From Brevibacillus brevis (GTDB taxonomy: Bacteria; Bacillota; Bacilli; Brevibacillales; Brevibacillaceae): a DNA stretch of 64,000 nucleotides. Position 1 is the stretch's first letter. The number at the start of each line of letters is the position of its first letter. Below are positions 33,974 to 42,616 of this stretch, in pieces. The notes under the pieces are model-generated. The model ran no database searches. It was not told where the DNA came from and worked only from the letters and a program-made list of their open reading frames with translations. Location: positions 5,610,501-5,674,500 of the forward strand of contig NZ_LR134338.1 of NCBI RefSeq assembly GCF_900637055.1, written 5' to 3'. The translations under genes and the position numbers were made by a program.

Positions 33974-35374
33974 CTATTCCATTCGCTTTCCTTTGACAAA
34001 GAGTGGCTGTAGACAGTAGGTGTAATAATCGATATTTTTCAAGTAATAAATTAGCCTGCTGAGACCGGCTACCAGTGCAAGAAACGAAGCAATAAAAAAT
34101 GAAAAGCCGTAGTTCTGAAGAGGCAGCATCGCTATGGTGATGAGAACCGTACTGACGAGAAATAAGGTTGTCACCGCAAGCGCTCCCTTCCGATCGTCAA
34201 AATAGAGCAGCATCAGCACGATTACAAACATAACAGCGTACAAGTATCCCGCGATGACCAGAATGTTATACCGCTCAATCTGATCGGACGTAAAACCGAT
34301 GTGCGGGAGCAGCGTAATTCCCAGAGCCAGTGCGACGAAGGAAAAGAACAGCTGCACTTCCATCATGAAGCTGAGCTCCTGCATCAATGTTTGGACCATG
34401 TCTGTTTTTGCCCGCTTGATATCCTGGACCGAGCCTGTGCCCAATATTGTTCCGTAATACGCTCGATACTTCTCGTAAAAAGCTGTCTCCACAGATACAA
34501 CAAACATGACCATCGTAGGCAATATGCTCAAGGAGGCGTAGAACGCAGGCACGTCATAAAAAGGCGCAATCACGTAAGTATCCGCAACGACCTCCTGCAG
34601 CGGACTTCCCAGCCAGTAAATAAAATGGTGCACATAGAAGCCGAGAGAGCAAAAAAGACCCACACCTAGCAGACTTGGGTATTTTTTCACGTACTTTAGG
34701 AAATCAAAGTAGTTCCTCTCCCGTTTGGGGAAATAGCTCTCCAGATGAATCATGGACAGAACGATCATCGTAAAGAAGCCAAGATCCAAAGAAATCAGCA
34801 TCGCGATTCCTATTTCCGCTTCAGTCAGATTCAACAGCAGAAACGCAGCCAGAAGCGTAACGGCAACAGCCGCCAAATACCCGCGAATGATGCGCATGTA
34901 ATCCTTTAATGCAGACAAGTAAGCAGATTGCAGCCATACGACGATCAGTTCCACAAAAAGAAGGTAGGCTACGAGCTTAAAGCCAGACGACAAAGGAGCG
35001 AGCCAGTAAAAAGCAACGCCGAGAATTCCCCCCAAGCCCAGGCAAACAGCGATAACTCCATACAAGGAAGAAATAATGTCGTTGTACTCACGCAAGTAAA
35101 TTTTGTCCGCAATATACCGAGAAATGACCATGGAAAAGCCGCAGGTAATCAACAGCGAAAACACAAATGCATAAACGACTGCAGCTAGAAATGACATTCG
35201 CTCCAAATAGCTGACATTCAATTGAAGAAGGATTTGCTGTAGCACCGTAATCATTACCATACAAATCAGCATCGGTCCGACTGTGACCAACGAAGAAAAT
35301 GCATACGCCTTCACACTGGACAAATACCCTTTATTCCGAAACATTTTCTTCAGTTCAAAGCCAATGCCCGCCAT
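33974..35374 (-). CDS. pelG: PelG exopolysaccharide transporter
   Basis: A 466-residue membrane protein with about twelve helices. The N terminus MAGIGFELKKMFRNKGYLSS is characteristic of PelG, a polysaccharide flippase-like protein that works with PelD, PelE and PelF in Pel synthesis. Length fits the family. The ATG follows GGGGTG 6 bases past the pelF stop. CotH follows downstream. Confidence 0.9.
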   Translation of the reverse strand: MAGIGFELKKMFRNKGYLSSVKAYAFSSLVTVGPMLICMVMITVLQQILLQLNVSYLERMSFLAAVVYAFVFSLLITCGFSMVISRYIADKIYLREYNDIISSLYGVIAVCLGLGGILGVAFYWLAPLSSGFKLVAYLLFVELIVVWLQSAYLSALKDYMRIIRGYLAAVAVTLLAAFLLLNLTEAEIGIAMLISLDLGFFTMIVLSMIHLESYFPKRERNYFDFLKYVKKYPSLLGVGLFCSLGFYVHHFIYWLGSPLQEVVADTYVIAPFYDVPAFYASLSILPTMVMFVVSVETAFYEKYRAYYGTILGTGSVQDIKRAKTDMVQTLMQELSFMMEVQLFFSFVALALGITLLPHIGFTSDQIERYNILVIAGYLYAVMFVIVLMLLYFDDRKGALAVTTLFLVSTVLITIAMLPLQNYGFSFFIASFLALVAGLSRLIYYLKNIDYYTYCLQPLFVKGKRME

Positions 35375-35379
35375 GTTTC

Positions 35380-36786
35380 TTACACCCCGTATTTCCGATA
35401 CATATTGCGATATCCCGCCAAGAAGTTTTCATGTGTGTAAATAGCCGACACTCTCTGGAAACCGCTTCTGCCCATACGCCGTCTCAATGGCTCGTTTTGA
35501 CACAACGTAATCATCGCTTGGGCAATTTGGGTAAAATGCATGACGGGTACCGTTATCCCTGCGTTGCCATAGTTGTCACCATTGCCGTACAATAATTCCC
35601 GACAGCTTCCCACGTCCGTTGTGACAAAGGGCTTTCTGCATGCCATTCCTTCCAAAATGACGAGTGGTTGGCCTTCACTGATGCTGGTCAAAACAAGCAT
35701 GTCCATTTTTCCGAGATACTCTTTCACATTGACCGCACCCGTAAACGTAACATCCTCAAGCTGTAGGCTGTCGACCAATTGCAGGCATTCTGTGTAGTAC
35801 TCCTCGTCTTCATCCGTCGGGCCCATAATGACAAAGCGTGCGTGTGGCACTTGTTCTTTGACGAGTCCGAAGCTTTGCAGCATTGTTTTAATATCCTTGA
35901 TGGGTACCACGCGGACGACAGCGCCAATTGTTATTGCGTCGTTATTTTGTTCCTCCACGATGTCTGCATAGTCGCTCACTTTCACACCGTTTGGGATCAC
36001 GGATACTTTGGAAGGATCACAGCCTAGCTCGATCTGGATTTCCTTGTTTCGCTCAAACAACGTGACTACCTCATCCGCGTAGGAGTAGGCACACGCAGAA
36101 AGATTATGAAAATAATCGATCCAAATATCTTTAAAGTGACCCTTGATCCAGTTTGCCTTGATAATTTCTTCTTCCCGCTCGCGGGTATAGATTCCATGTT
36201 CCGTCAGCAAAAACGGCTTTGCATGCAGATACTTTCCGAGACTCCCTGCTACACCGCCATATCCCGTACAAACACTGTGATACAAATCTGCTTGCGGCAT
36301 GCCGTTCTGAATGACCAGACATAACGGCAGCACCATGGAGCGAATCATCCAGATCATTTCGGTAAAAGGAATTTGCGGGTATTTTTGCTCGCAAAGCCGC
36401 TGGATTACCTCGAAAAAGTCCTTGCTTGTAAGCAACTCGGCAACAGATGGCACCTTACTCCCCGACAACACGGAAAAAAGAGCAGGCCAGTCGCCCTTGG
36501 TGCCATCGAGCAACGAAAGCAACGCACGCTGCTCATCCTCAGTCAGACCCAGACGCTTGCCCGGTGCGGCCTCTTCTTTGAGATAGGCATCCAGAAATAC
36601 CTCTTTGATTTCCACCACATTCGCGGGGAGCTGGTAGACATATTTCCCCCTGTTTTTCTCTTCTGCACCAATCGCATAAATGATAAACTCATGCTCTGGC
36701 ATGCTAGCGATTAAGGAATGAATCCAGCTAGAGACCCCCCCCGTAATATAAGGGTAAGATCCTTCGGCAATCAGACAAATTTTCAT
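35380..36786 (-). CDS. pelF: PelF glycosyltransferase
   Basis: A 468-residue cytosolic GT4 glycosyltransferase. The start CLIAEGSYPYITGGVSSWIH and the C-terminal nucleotide-sugar motif TSISEGQPLVILEGMACRKP are typical of PelF, which uses UDP-GlcNAc-type donors to polymerise Pel. The acceptor region contains TEHGIYTREREEEI. GGAAGAG precedes the ATG. It lies 4 bases after the PelA-like gene. Confidence 0.92.
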   Translation of the reverse strand: MKICLIAEGSYPYITGGVSSWIHSLIASMPEHEFIIYAIGAEEKNRGKYVYQLPANVVEIKEVFLDAYLKEEAAPGKRLGLTEDEQRALLSLLDGTKGDWPALFSVLSGSKVPSVAELLTSKDFFEVIQRLCEQKYPQIPFTEMIWMIRSMVLPLCLVIQNGMPQADLYHSVCTGYGGVAGSLGKYLHAKPFLLTEHGIYTREREEEIIKANWIKGHFKDIWIDYFHNLSACAYSYADEVVTLFERNKEIQIELGCDPSKVSVIPNGVKVSDYADIVEEQNNDAITIGAVVRVVPIKDIKTMLQSFGLVKEQVPHARFVIMGPTDEDEEYYTECLQLVDSLQLEDVTFTGAVNVKEYLGKMDMLVLTSISEGQPLVILEGMACRKPFVTTDVGSCRELLYGNGDNYGNAGITVPVMHFTQIAQAMITLCQNEPLRRRMGRSGFQRVSAIYTHENFLAGYRNMYRKYGV

Positions 36787-36789
36787 GGC

Positions 36790-38697
36790 TTACTCTTCCA
36801 GTCCTATTTCAAATTTCGCACCCGTTGCATGTACGAGATAGGTGCCTTCCTCTATTTTTTCTACCGTGCAATTTACCAAGTTCGTCATTTTTTTGTTTGT
36901 CCGCAAGATGAAATACATTTCGCCGGAGAAATCGTTCATGTAGCCTGTCATTTTTTTATCCGTATGCGCGATATACACATCCGTCTTCAAATAGCTCTCA
37001 AGGCTTGTTGCAGCTTCGGAAGCAGTCTGGCTGCGCAGCCATGGATACTGCTGGTAAAGCTCTTCCAGCATGAGCTGAAAGTCTTTTACCAATTCCGGCC
37101 ACGACTTGTTATTGCTTCGCTCCTTGTCCAACACATCGTCTGGATGAACAAAATGAGAAAAAACACCGATGGATGTGATCGCATTCGCTACGTACCAATC
37201 ATGAATGTCTGTACGACTGTATCCTGAGGTAATTCGCGGCAGCTCTACCATGCCATCTTCGGCCACGGAAAACTCCTGAATGTATTCGTGCGTGCTGTCT
37301 GATTCTGCATACAAGGAGGCAATGACTCTCAGATCAGGGAAGGACTTTTTCAGCGCTCGACGTCCCTCCTGTCCCAACACGTTGGAAGGCGGAACATACA
37401 CCTGTATGTCATATGAAGAGAAGACCTTCTTGATATAATCGTCCAGGTATGCAAGTGACTCAGCCATGCTTGCTTCATCAGGCCAAGCCTTATACTCGTA
37501 ATGGCTTGCCGTCGCTTGATCGGTAACCAGCGATTGATGATTGTATCCGTGGATGCCCAATTCGCCACCCAACTTCAACAAATCCCTACCGTACGTAATC
37601 AGATTGTTCGAATCCGTTCCTTCCTCATCTGTGAAGGGGGAGACAACTCGGTTATTGTAGGTTTTGATAATAGCTCCCGTGTAGGTCACATCGTAATCGG
37701 CAGCAAGCTTGATCATGTCGGGCCACCACACATCCCGGAAGAAGCTGGGAATATCTTTGCGGTACTCGCGGTAAATACTCGGCTCGATTCCCTGGCGAAA
37801 GGGAGCGGGAAAATCGTCAATATACGTGATTTTCATATTGAAAATGGGGTACATGAAATCTTGATTCAGCAAACTGATGCCACCAGCAATCAGTCCTCTG
37901 TTCATTGCAGATTGCATATTCGTCCCGTTATAGACCATGAACTTTCCCTGTCCATACCGGGTCTCCCATAGCAGTGGCATATTCTCGGCGGAAACAGCGT
38001 GAACCTTCGCATCCCTATCCAGCTCTACGGGAATCGAGGAATTAACAATGGACTCTGCCCCGATTTTTGCATCTTCTCCTTGGATTAAGAGATTGGATGT
38101 CATCTGAATGCCGTTTGTCACGATAGGGAGATTGATGGAATTGATCCCTAGTTTTCGGTATATGCGATACAAGCTGTCATTGTATTCAGGCGTACGTGAA
38201 AAGAACACATTTCCCCCATTGTGCACATATTGCATCATCGTATCCAGATTGGCTAGCATTTCCAGATTTTCTATGGTGACAATGACCGTCATGTATTGGG
38301 GATCGGGCTTGGAGAACTGCTTAACGTCTGCGAGATCATACTCCTTTTTCATATACCGCAGTACTTGCTCCACATTCCTCGCGATTGCCATGCTGCCCTC
38401 ATCCTTGGAATCATGTAGAATGAGGAATCTCTCCCTTGCGAGCTTGGCGATTTCCTCCTGGCTGATCGCGTTTTGCTTCGGCTCGTCAGTATGCATTCCC
38501 GAGCCGCCCGATTTATTACTGCTCACCTGAAGGATGAACTGGGATCGGGTAGCTTCTATGGTGATCCCCAGAATCGCCACAAAGATCAGAATGATGTAGA
38601 TGTTTTTTTTCACGGGAATATCGTTGGACTTAGACATGCTCCATTCTCTGTCCTTTTCCTTGTCTCTTTTCCTTCTCCTGTTCCTTTTCATTCTCAT
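36790..38697 (-). CDS. PelA-like DUF2194 protein (predicted deacetylase)
   Basis: A 635-residue protein. A basic cytosolic N terminus leads to one membrane helix (YIILIFVAILGITIEA), then an extracellular DUF2194 region. First comes a glutamine-amidotransferase-like part (RFLILHDSKDEGSMAI), then a polysaccharide-deacetylase-like barrel with YIDDFPAPF, ELGIHGYNHQSL and a late FSHFVHPDD. These fit the Gram-positive PelA deacetylase. The ATG at 38697 overlaps the pelE stop (ATGA); a second ATG at 38637 is possible. It likely modifies Pel polymer outside the membrane. Confidence 0.82.
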   Translation of the reverse strand: MRMKRNRRRKRDKEKDREWSMSKSNDIPVKKNIYIILIFVAILGITIEATRSQFILQVSSNKSGGSGMHTDEPKQNAISQEEIAKLARERFLILHDSKDEGSMAIARNVEQVLRYMKKEYDLADVKQFSKPDPQYMTVIVTIENLEMLANLDTMMQYVHNGGNVFFSRTPEYNDSLYRIYRKLGINSINLPIVTNGIQMTSNLLIQGEDAKIGAESIVNSSIPVELDRDAKVHAVSAENMPLLWETRYGQGKFMVYNGTNMQSAMNRGLIAGGISLLNQDFMYPIFNMKITYIDDFPAPFRQGIEPSIYREYRKDIPSFFRDVWWPDMIKLAADYDVTYTGAIIKTYNNRVVSPFTDEEGTDSNNLITYGRDLLKLGGELGIHGYNHQSLVTDQATASHYEYKAWPDEASMAESLAYLDDYIKKVFSSYDIQVYVPPSNVLGQEGRRALKKSFPDLRVIASLYAESDSTHEYIQEFSVAEDGMVELPRITSGYSRTDIHDWYVANAITSIGVFSHFVHPDDVLDKERSNNKSWPELVKDFQLMLEELYQQYPWLRSQTASEAATSLESYLKTDVYIAHTDKKMTGYMNDFSGEMYFILRTNKKMTNLVNCTVEKIEEGTYLVHATGAKFEIGLEE

Positions 38698-39668
38698 TTT
38701 GTATCGCTCATCTCTTTCGAAATCGTCTCTGTTTCCTGTGCAACAGCGACTTCCTTCCAAGTGCTGTCTTGCTCATCATCTTCCAGGGAGTTCCAGTAGC
38801 GGATCATCATCAGCGTAGCGTGGGAGATTTTGACTGAAGAGCTTTTTAACCGATTCATTTCTGCCACAAATCCTGCGTGGTCTCTGAGCGTAAAGAAGCG
38901 CTTTAACGACATGACGTATGGCTGTTCGCTTTCTGGATGATGCTCATAAAACAATTGGCAGTACTGTGCGGCTTTTTCATAGGACTGGTTCACCAGCTCG
39001 CAATTGATCTTGTCCACAAAATAGCTTTCTTCTTCTTGATAAATGTCCAATAATGACTCCAGAACAAAAGAATACGTGTAGCTGAATTTCACAAAGGTGC
39101 GTTGATCAATGAGTGAACTGTCCAGGTACTTCTTCAATACGTCTGCGTAGGCGCGTAAAACCTCAAGATCCTGCTTGTTTTCCTCGTATTTCACCGATAA
39201 ATCCTGCAACTGAAGCTGAAGGTTGCGTCGCATTTCCGTTAATGCGGCTGCCGCGTAGTGAACCGTTTCCGAATCCTCGTTTTGCAAGGCTGTCTCCAAA
39301 GTGCCAATCTGCCAAATGGTCTGTTCTTTCAAGACATCGATTAGCATCTTTCGGCGCGTGCTAGTGTCGTTCAAAAACAGAATGTCCTCAACCGGAACGA
39401 CGTTCATTTCCTTCTCCATGTCCGCTCTTCGGAAAATATTCGATCCCTCTGCCAGTTTCAGCAAATCGCTCTCAAGCATCAGTTCATTCACATGCTTTTT
39501 CGATGTTCGTTTATATACATCTGTCATCACCAATAACAAAAGACCCAAAATAGGAAGGAAGCCGGTTACAAGCAGGCGCATGATAAGCACTTGCTTGTTG
39601 TTGCCACGGCTTCGCAACAAACTGTAGCCAACAGAAACCACTAGATAGAGGATGACCAGCTTAAGCAT
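38694..39668 (-). CDS. pelE: PelE-like membrane/TPR protein
   Basis: A 324-residue protein with two N-terminal membrane helices (LVILYLVVSVGYSLL and LLVTGFLPILGLLLLVMTDV) followed by a helical domain with TPR-like character (YEKAAQYCQLFYEHHPESEQ). Place and design fit PelE, the adapter of the Pel synthase complex. The ATG at 39668 has AAGGA 8 bases before it and overlaps the PelD stop by 8 bases; an ATG at 39677 is an alternative. Confidence 0.82.
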   Translation of the reverse strand: MLKLVILYLVVSVGYSLLRSRGNNKQVLIMRLLVTGFLPILGLLLLVMTDVYKRTSKKHVNELMLESDLLKLAEGSNIFRRADMEKEMNVVPVEDILFLNDTSTRRKMLIDVLKEQTIWQIGTLETALQNEDSETVHYAAAALTEMRRNLQLQLQDLSVKYEENKQDLEVLRAYADVLKKYLDSSLIDQRTFVKFSYTYSFVLESLLDIYQEEESYFVDKINCELVNQSYEKAAQYCQLFYEHHPESEQPYVMSLKRFFTLRDHAGFVAEMNRLKSSSVKISHATLMMIRYWNSLEDDEQDSTWKEVAVAQETETISKEMSDTK

Positions 39669-41865
39669 AGGCGCCATCCTTCAGTGAGAAGCGCTCCTGG
39701 TCCTTTTCATGCGTAATTCTGGCTGAAATACCAAGTCTACCTAGCCGATCAATGACGATATTGGCTTCATCCTCGTTTGAATTGGAGAGGATGATATACA
39801 CCTCTCCAGCTTCGTCCATCCCCATATAATCTGCTTCACGCAGGGAGCCCGCGACAAGAGTGGAGAGCGTATGATAATCCATTTGCGCAGAATCTACTGC
39901 CAACAGGGTAAAGTCACTATTCAACTGTTGCTTGGCGTCCCTTTTGTTCTTCAACATTGCTGAAAAAAAAGCGGGAATAAGGATAGAGGTATCTTCTAGG
40001 TAACGGTCCTTTTGTGTGGAGTTTAAGTATCGAAGAGAACGGGACAAAGCGGATGAGATCAATTGAACGGCGACTTGGAAAAGGTTTTGGGTGTACATCG
40101 TAAAATTTTCAAAACCGAGCTGCTGCAATGTAACCACCGCAAGCATTTTGCCCTTGTCAAAAATAGGCGCTGCTATAAGGGGCATGTCGTGACGAAGCTC
40201 TTTATTCACGATGATCTTCTTCGTTGTCATTAATTCAGTGAGGTAAGCATGCTCACTCATTTTCAACGAGCGTGGCAGATCAAAGCCCGCTTTATTCGAT
40301 TTGGCCATCAATCGCAAGAAGGAGCCATTTTGATTCATCGTATAAATCGCGATCTCATCGGACTTCATGATTCTTTCGAGCACCTTGACCGATTTCTGCA
40401 AAACGCGTTCAGGCTCGAGACTGTCCAACTCCTTGGTGATGTTGTAGATTTTTCCGAAGCTGTCTTCCGAATTCACGATCTGCTGCTGCAATTCTTGCTT
40501 GACCAACAGTACATCATTGTAAATGTCCTTTAAAAAGTCATACTTTTCTTCAAGGGCTTGCCTTTGCAGCTCCTTCGAGAGTACGTCCCTGTTTCGTTTG
40601 TCGATGGAATAACCGACAGCGATCCCGATAATAAAATAGACAGCGATATGAAACAGAACATTGGCGTCATATAAGAGCGATACGACATCGCGCCCGTTAT
40701 GCAGGCTTTCTCCGATGAAAAGTCCACAGGCCAGGATGACAGACAAGAGGGATTGCTTTGTTCCGTAAATAGCGCCAATCAACACAATGTAAATCAGCTT
40801 GAGATCAAAGATACCGCTGTTAACCGTTCCAACTGTGGCGAAAATCACCACAAGAAAAGCAAGAATGTTCTCGATGTACGGCCTTGCATCCCATGAACGG
40901 AGCCAATTGATCGTTTTCTTCGCTTCGCTCTCCTGCTCTTGTTCTTTCTCTGCGTTGGTCGCTTGATACCACTGCGCCGTTTTTTCCAGCCCCTCCGCCA
41001 ATGAATACATCGGGATCCAATCTAGCCTTCTCTTTGCCCGCGCATTGTCCAAAGCCGACTTATCTACGTCTCCTGGGCGTTTTTCCCTTCGCACTATTCC
41101 CGGGAGCTGCTGGTTCGCCCCGAGAATGTCAATGAGCTCATTAATACTGCTTTCCTGATTGGTAGACAAATTCATCACACCGGTATCATCCGTGGTAACG
41201 GAACGGAAAATGGCGTCAGCTACATCCTCTACATAAATAAAATCTCTCGTTTGGCTGCCATCCCCGTGTAAAACAATTTCTTTTCCATGGTTGATCTGGG
41301 TTAAAAAAGTAGAGATGACGCCGCCTTCCCCTACTGCACTTTGTCTGGGACCATACACATTCGCCAAGCGAAAGGCAACCGTTCGCAAGCCGTACATTTC
41401 CATCCATTTGCGGCAATACAGTTCGCCGATGTGCTTGTTTATTCCATAAACAGATACCGGTTCACACGCTGAATCTTCGAGTAACGGAGTATTTTCATTC
41501 ATGCCGTAGACGGCAGCGGATGACGCAAAAATAAATTTGGACACGCCATATTTGCTAGATAGCTTCAACATATTCACGAGTCCAAGAATGTTCGTATTCG
41601 AATCCAGCAGGGGGTCTTCCATAGATGCAGCCACACTCACTTGGGCTGCTAAATGTACGACAACATCGAACTTGTTGCTTTTAAATACTTCATCACATTT
41701 TTTATCCGCTACATCCAGGGTGTATGCCTTGTGCGGAATTGAAACGTTTCGCTGCTTGCCTGAACTGAGATTGTCGAGGATAAATACTTTGTAGCCCTCT
41801 TTGAAAAATCTCTCTGCTACAAAAGAACCGATAAACCCATAGCCACCCGTGACCAAAACCTTCAT
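39661..41865 (-). CDS. pelD: SDR-PelD fusion, c-di-GMP receptor of Pel synthesis
   Basis: A 734-residue fusion. Residues 1 to about 310 are an NAD-dependent epimerase (TGGYGFIG at 6-13; Tyr140 and Lys144 in YGINK). Four membrane helices follow (about 340-440), then a GAF domain and a degenerate GGDEF domain. In the last, RxxD (READ) stands five residues before EAGEV in place of GGDEF. The synthase site is lost but the inhibitory-site motif that binds c-di-GMP is kept, as in PelD. The epimerase part may supply the sugar nucleotide. The ATG at 41865 opens the epimerase exactly. Confidence 0.88.
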   Translation of the reverse strand: MKVLVTGGYGFIGSFVAERFFKEGYKVFILDNLSSGKQRNVSIPHKAYTLDVADKKCDEVFKSNKFDVVVHLAAQVSVAASMEDPLLDSNTNILGLVNMLKLSSKYGVSKFIFASSAAVYGMNENTPLLEDSACEPVSVYGINKHIGELYCRKWMEMYGLRTVAFRLANVYGPRQSAVGEGGVISTFLTQINHGKEIVLHGDGSQTRDFIYVEDVADAIFRSVTTDDTGVMNLSTNQESSINELIDILGANQQLPGIVRREKRPGDVDKSALDNARAKRRLDWIPMYSLAEGLEKTAQWYQATNAEKEQEQESEAKKTINWLRSWDARPYIENILAFLVVIFATVGTVNSGIFDLKLIYIVLIGAIYGTKQSLLSVILACGLFIGESLHNGRDVVSLLYDANVLFHIAVYFIIGIAVGYSIDKRNRDVLSKELQRQALEEKYDFLKDIYNDVLLVKQELQQQIVNSEDSFGKIYNITKELDSLEPERVLQKSVKVLERIMKSDEIAIYTMNQNGSFLRLMAKSNKAGFDLPRSLKMSEHAYLTELMTTKKIIVNKELRHDMPLIAAPIFDKGKMLAVVTLQQLGFENFTMYTQNLFQVAVQLISSALSRSLRYLNSTQKDRYLEDTSILIPAFFSAMLKNKRDAKQQLNSDFTLLAVDSAQMDYHTLSTLVAGSLREADYMGMDEAGEVYIILSNSNEDEANIVIDRLGRLGISARITHEKDQERFSLKDGAYA

Positions 41866-41890
41866 ACTAACACCCCAGTTTTCCGTTTCC

Positions 41891-42256
41891 TTACTCTGTA
41901 CCCAACACATGTCGGACTGCCCATTCAATTCGCTCGAACTGTAGTGGCTTGGCAATAAAGTCACGCGCTCCTGCCTGAATCGCTTTCATGACGGTATCGC
42001 GGCGTGAAACTGCTGAACAAATAATGATCTTGGCATCCTTGTCCAAATCCATGATTTTACGGGAGGCAGTCAATCCGTTCATTCCTGGCATGGTGATATC
42101 CATCATGACGAGGGATGGTTTATACAAACTGTAATTTCTGACAGCCTCTTCTCCTGAACCAGCCTCGGCAACTACATGAATGCCTAACGACTCAAAAATA
42201 TTGCGAAGCACGAGTCTAGTAAACGCTGTATCATCAACGATCATAATGCTTTTCAT
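41891..42256 (-). CDS. Stand-alone CheY-like response regulator
   Basis: A 121-residue single receiver domain. DDT at residues 8-10, phospho-acceptor Asp53 (VMMDITMPGMNG), a Ser/Ala switch (IIICSAVSR) and Lys near 103 (FIAKPLQ) are all present. It resembles CheY. There is no output domain and no adjacent kinase. It is first in the Pel transcript, 25 bases before pelD, so it may tie polysaccharide synthesis to a motility-type signal. Confidence 0.9.
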   Translation of the reverse strand: MKSIMIVDDTAFTRLVLRNIFESLGIHVVAEAGSGEEAVRNYSLYKPSLVMMDITMPGMNGLTASRKIMDLDKDAKIIICSAVSRRDTVMKAIQAGARDFIAKPLQFERIEWAVRHVLGTE

Positions 42257-42313
42257 TTCGAAAACGATATCTCCTGTCTATGATAGGCGGCTTACGACCT
42301 ATTGTTATATAGT

Positions 42314-42342
42314 AAAATATCCCTAATATCCATATAAATCAA
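42314..42342 (-). promoter_or_regulatory. Possible promoter of the Pel operon
   Basis: On the minus strand TTGATT and TATTTT are 17 bases apart, about 60 bases before the CheY gene. The match to the vegetative consensus is fair, and the region is very A/T-rich, so chance is possible. The rest of the 42257-42616 gap holds the terminator region of the gamma-glutamyltransferase gene. Confidence 0.35.
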
Positions 42343-42472
42343 GAATTCTTTTTCACCAGTCATCTACTTTCCATAAGTACAAAGACCCCCTTTTTTTATT
42401 CTACTAAGTCAATCTCAACAATTTCTGAACAATAGACCCAAAACTTAAGAATCTCCATTCCTTGTTAAACTA

Positions 42473-42520
42473 AAAAAGAACAGAGGACCCTTACCTGTTC
42501 GGTAGTTGCTCGCTGTTCTT
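42473..42520 (-). terminator. Possible second terminator, GAACAG-CTGTTC
   Basis: On the minus strand AGAACAG pairs with CTGTTCT over a 30-base loop and runs into TTTTTTAG. It is weaker than the 42561-42587 hairpin and may back it up before the Pel operon. Confidence 0.35.
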
Positions 42521-42560
42521 CTTTGCTGTTTCTCCGCTCGGGGCTCTTCTCGTTCCAACG

Positions 42561-42587
42561 CAAAAAGCCGAAGCATTGCTTCGGCTC
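42561..42587 (-). terminator. Terminator of the gamma-glutamyltransferase gene
   Basis: On the minus strand AGCCGAAGC pairs with GCTTCGGCT (42566-42586 as a whole), with a 3-base loop, followed by TTTTTG. It lies 30 bases past the stop. Confidence 0.8.
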
Positions 42588-42616
42588 CTTTGATCCTCTT
42601 CCATTCTCCTCTTTCA

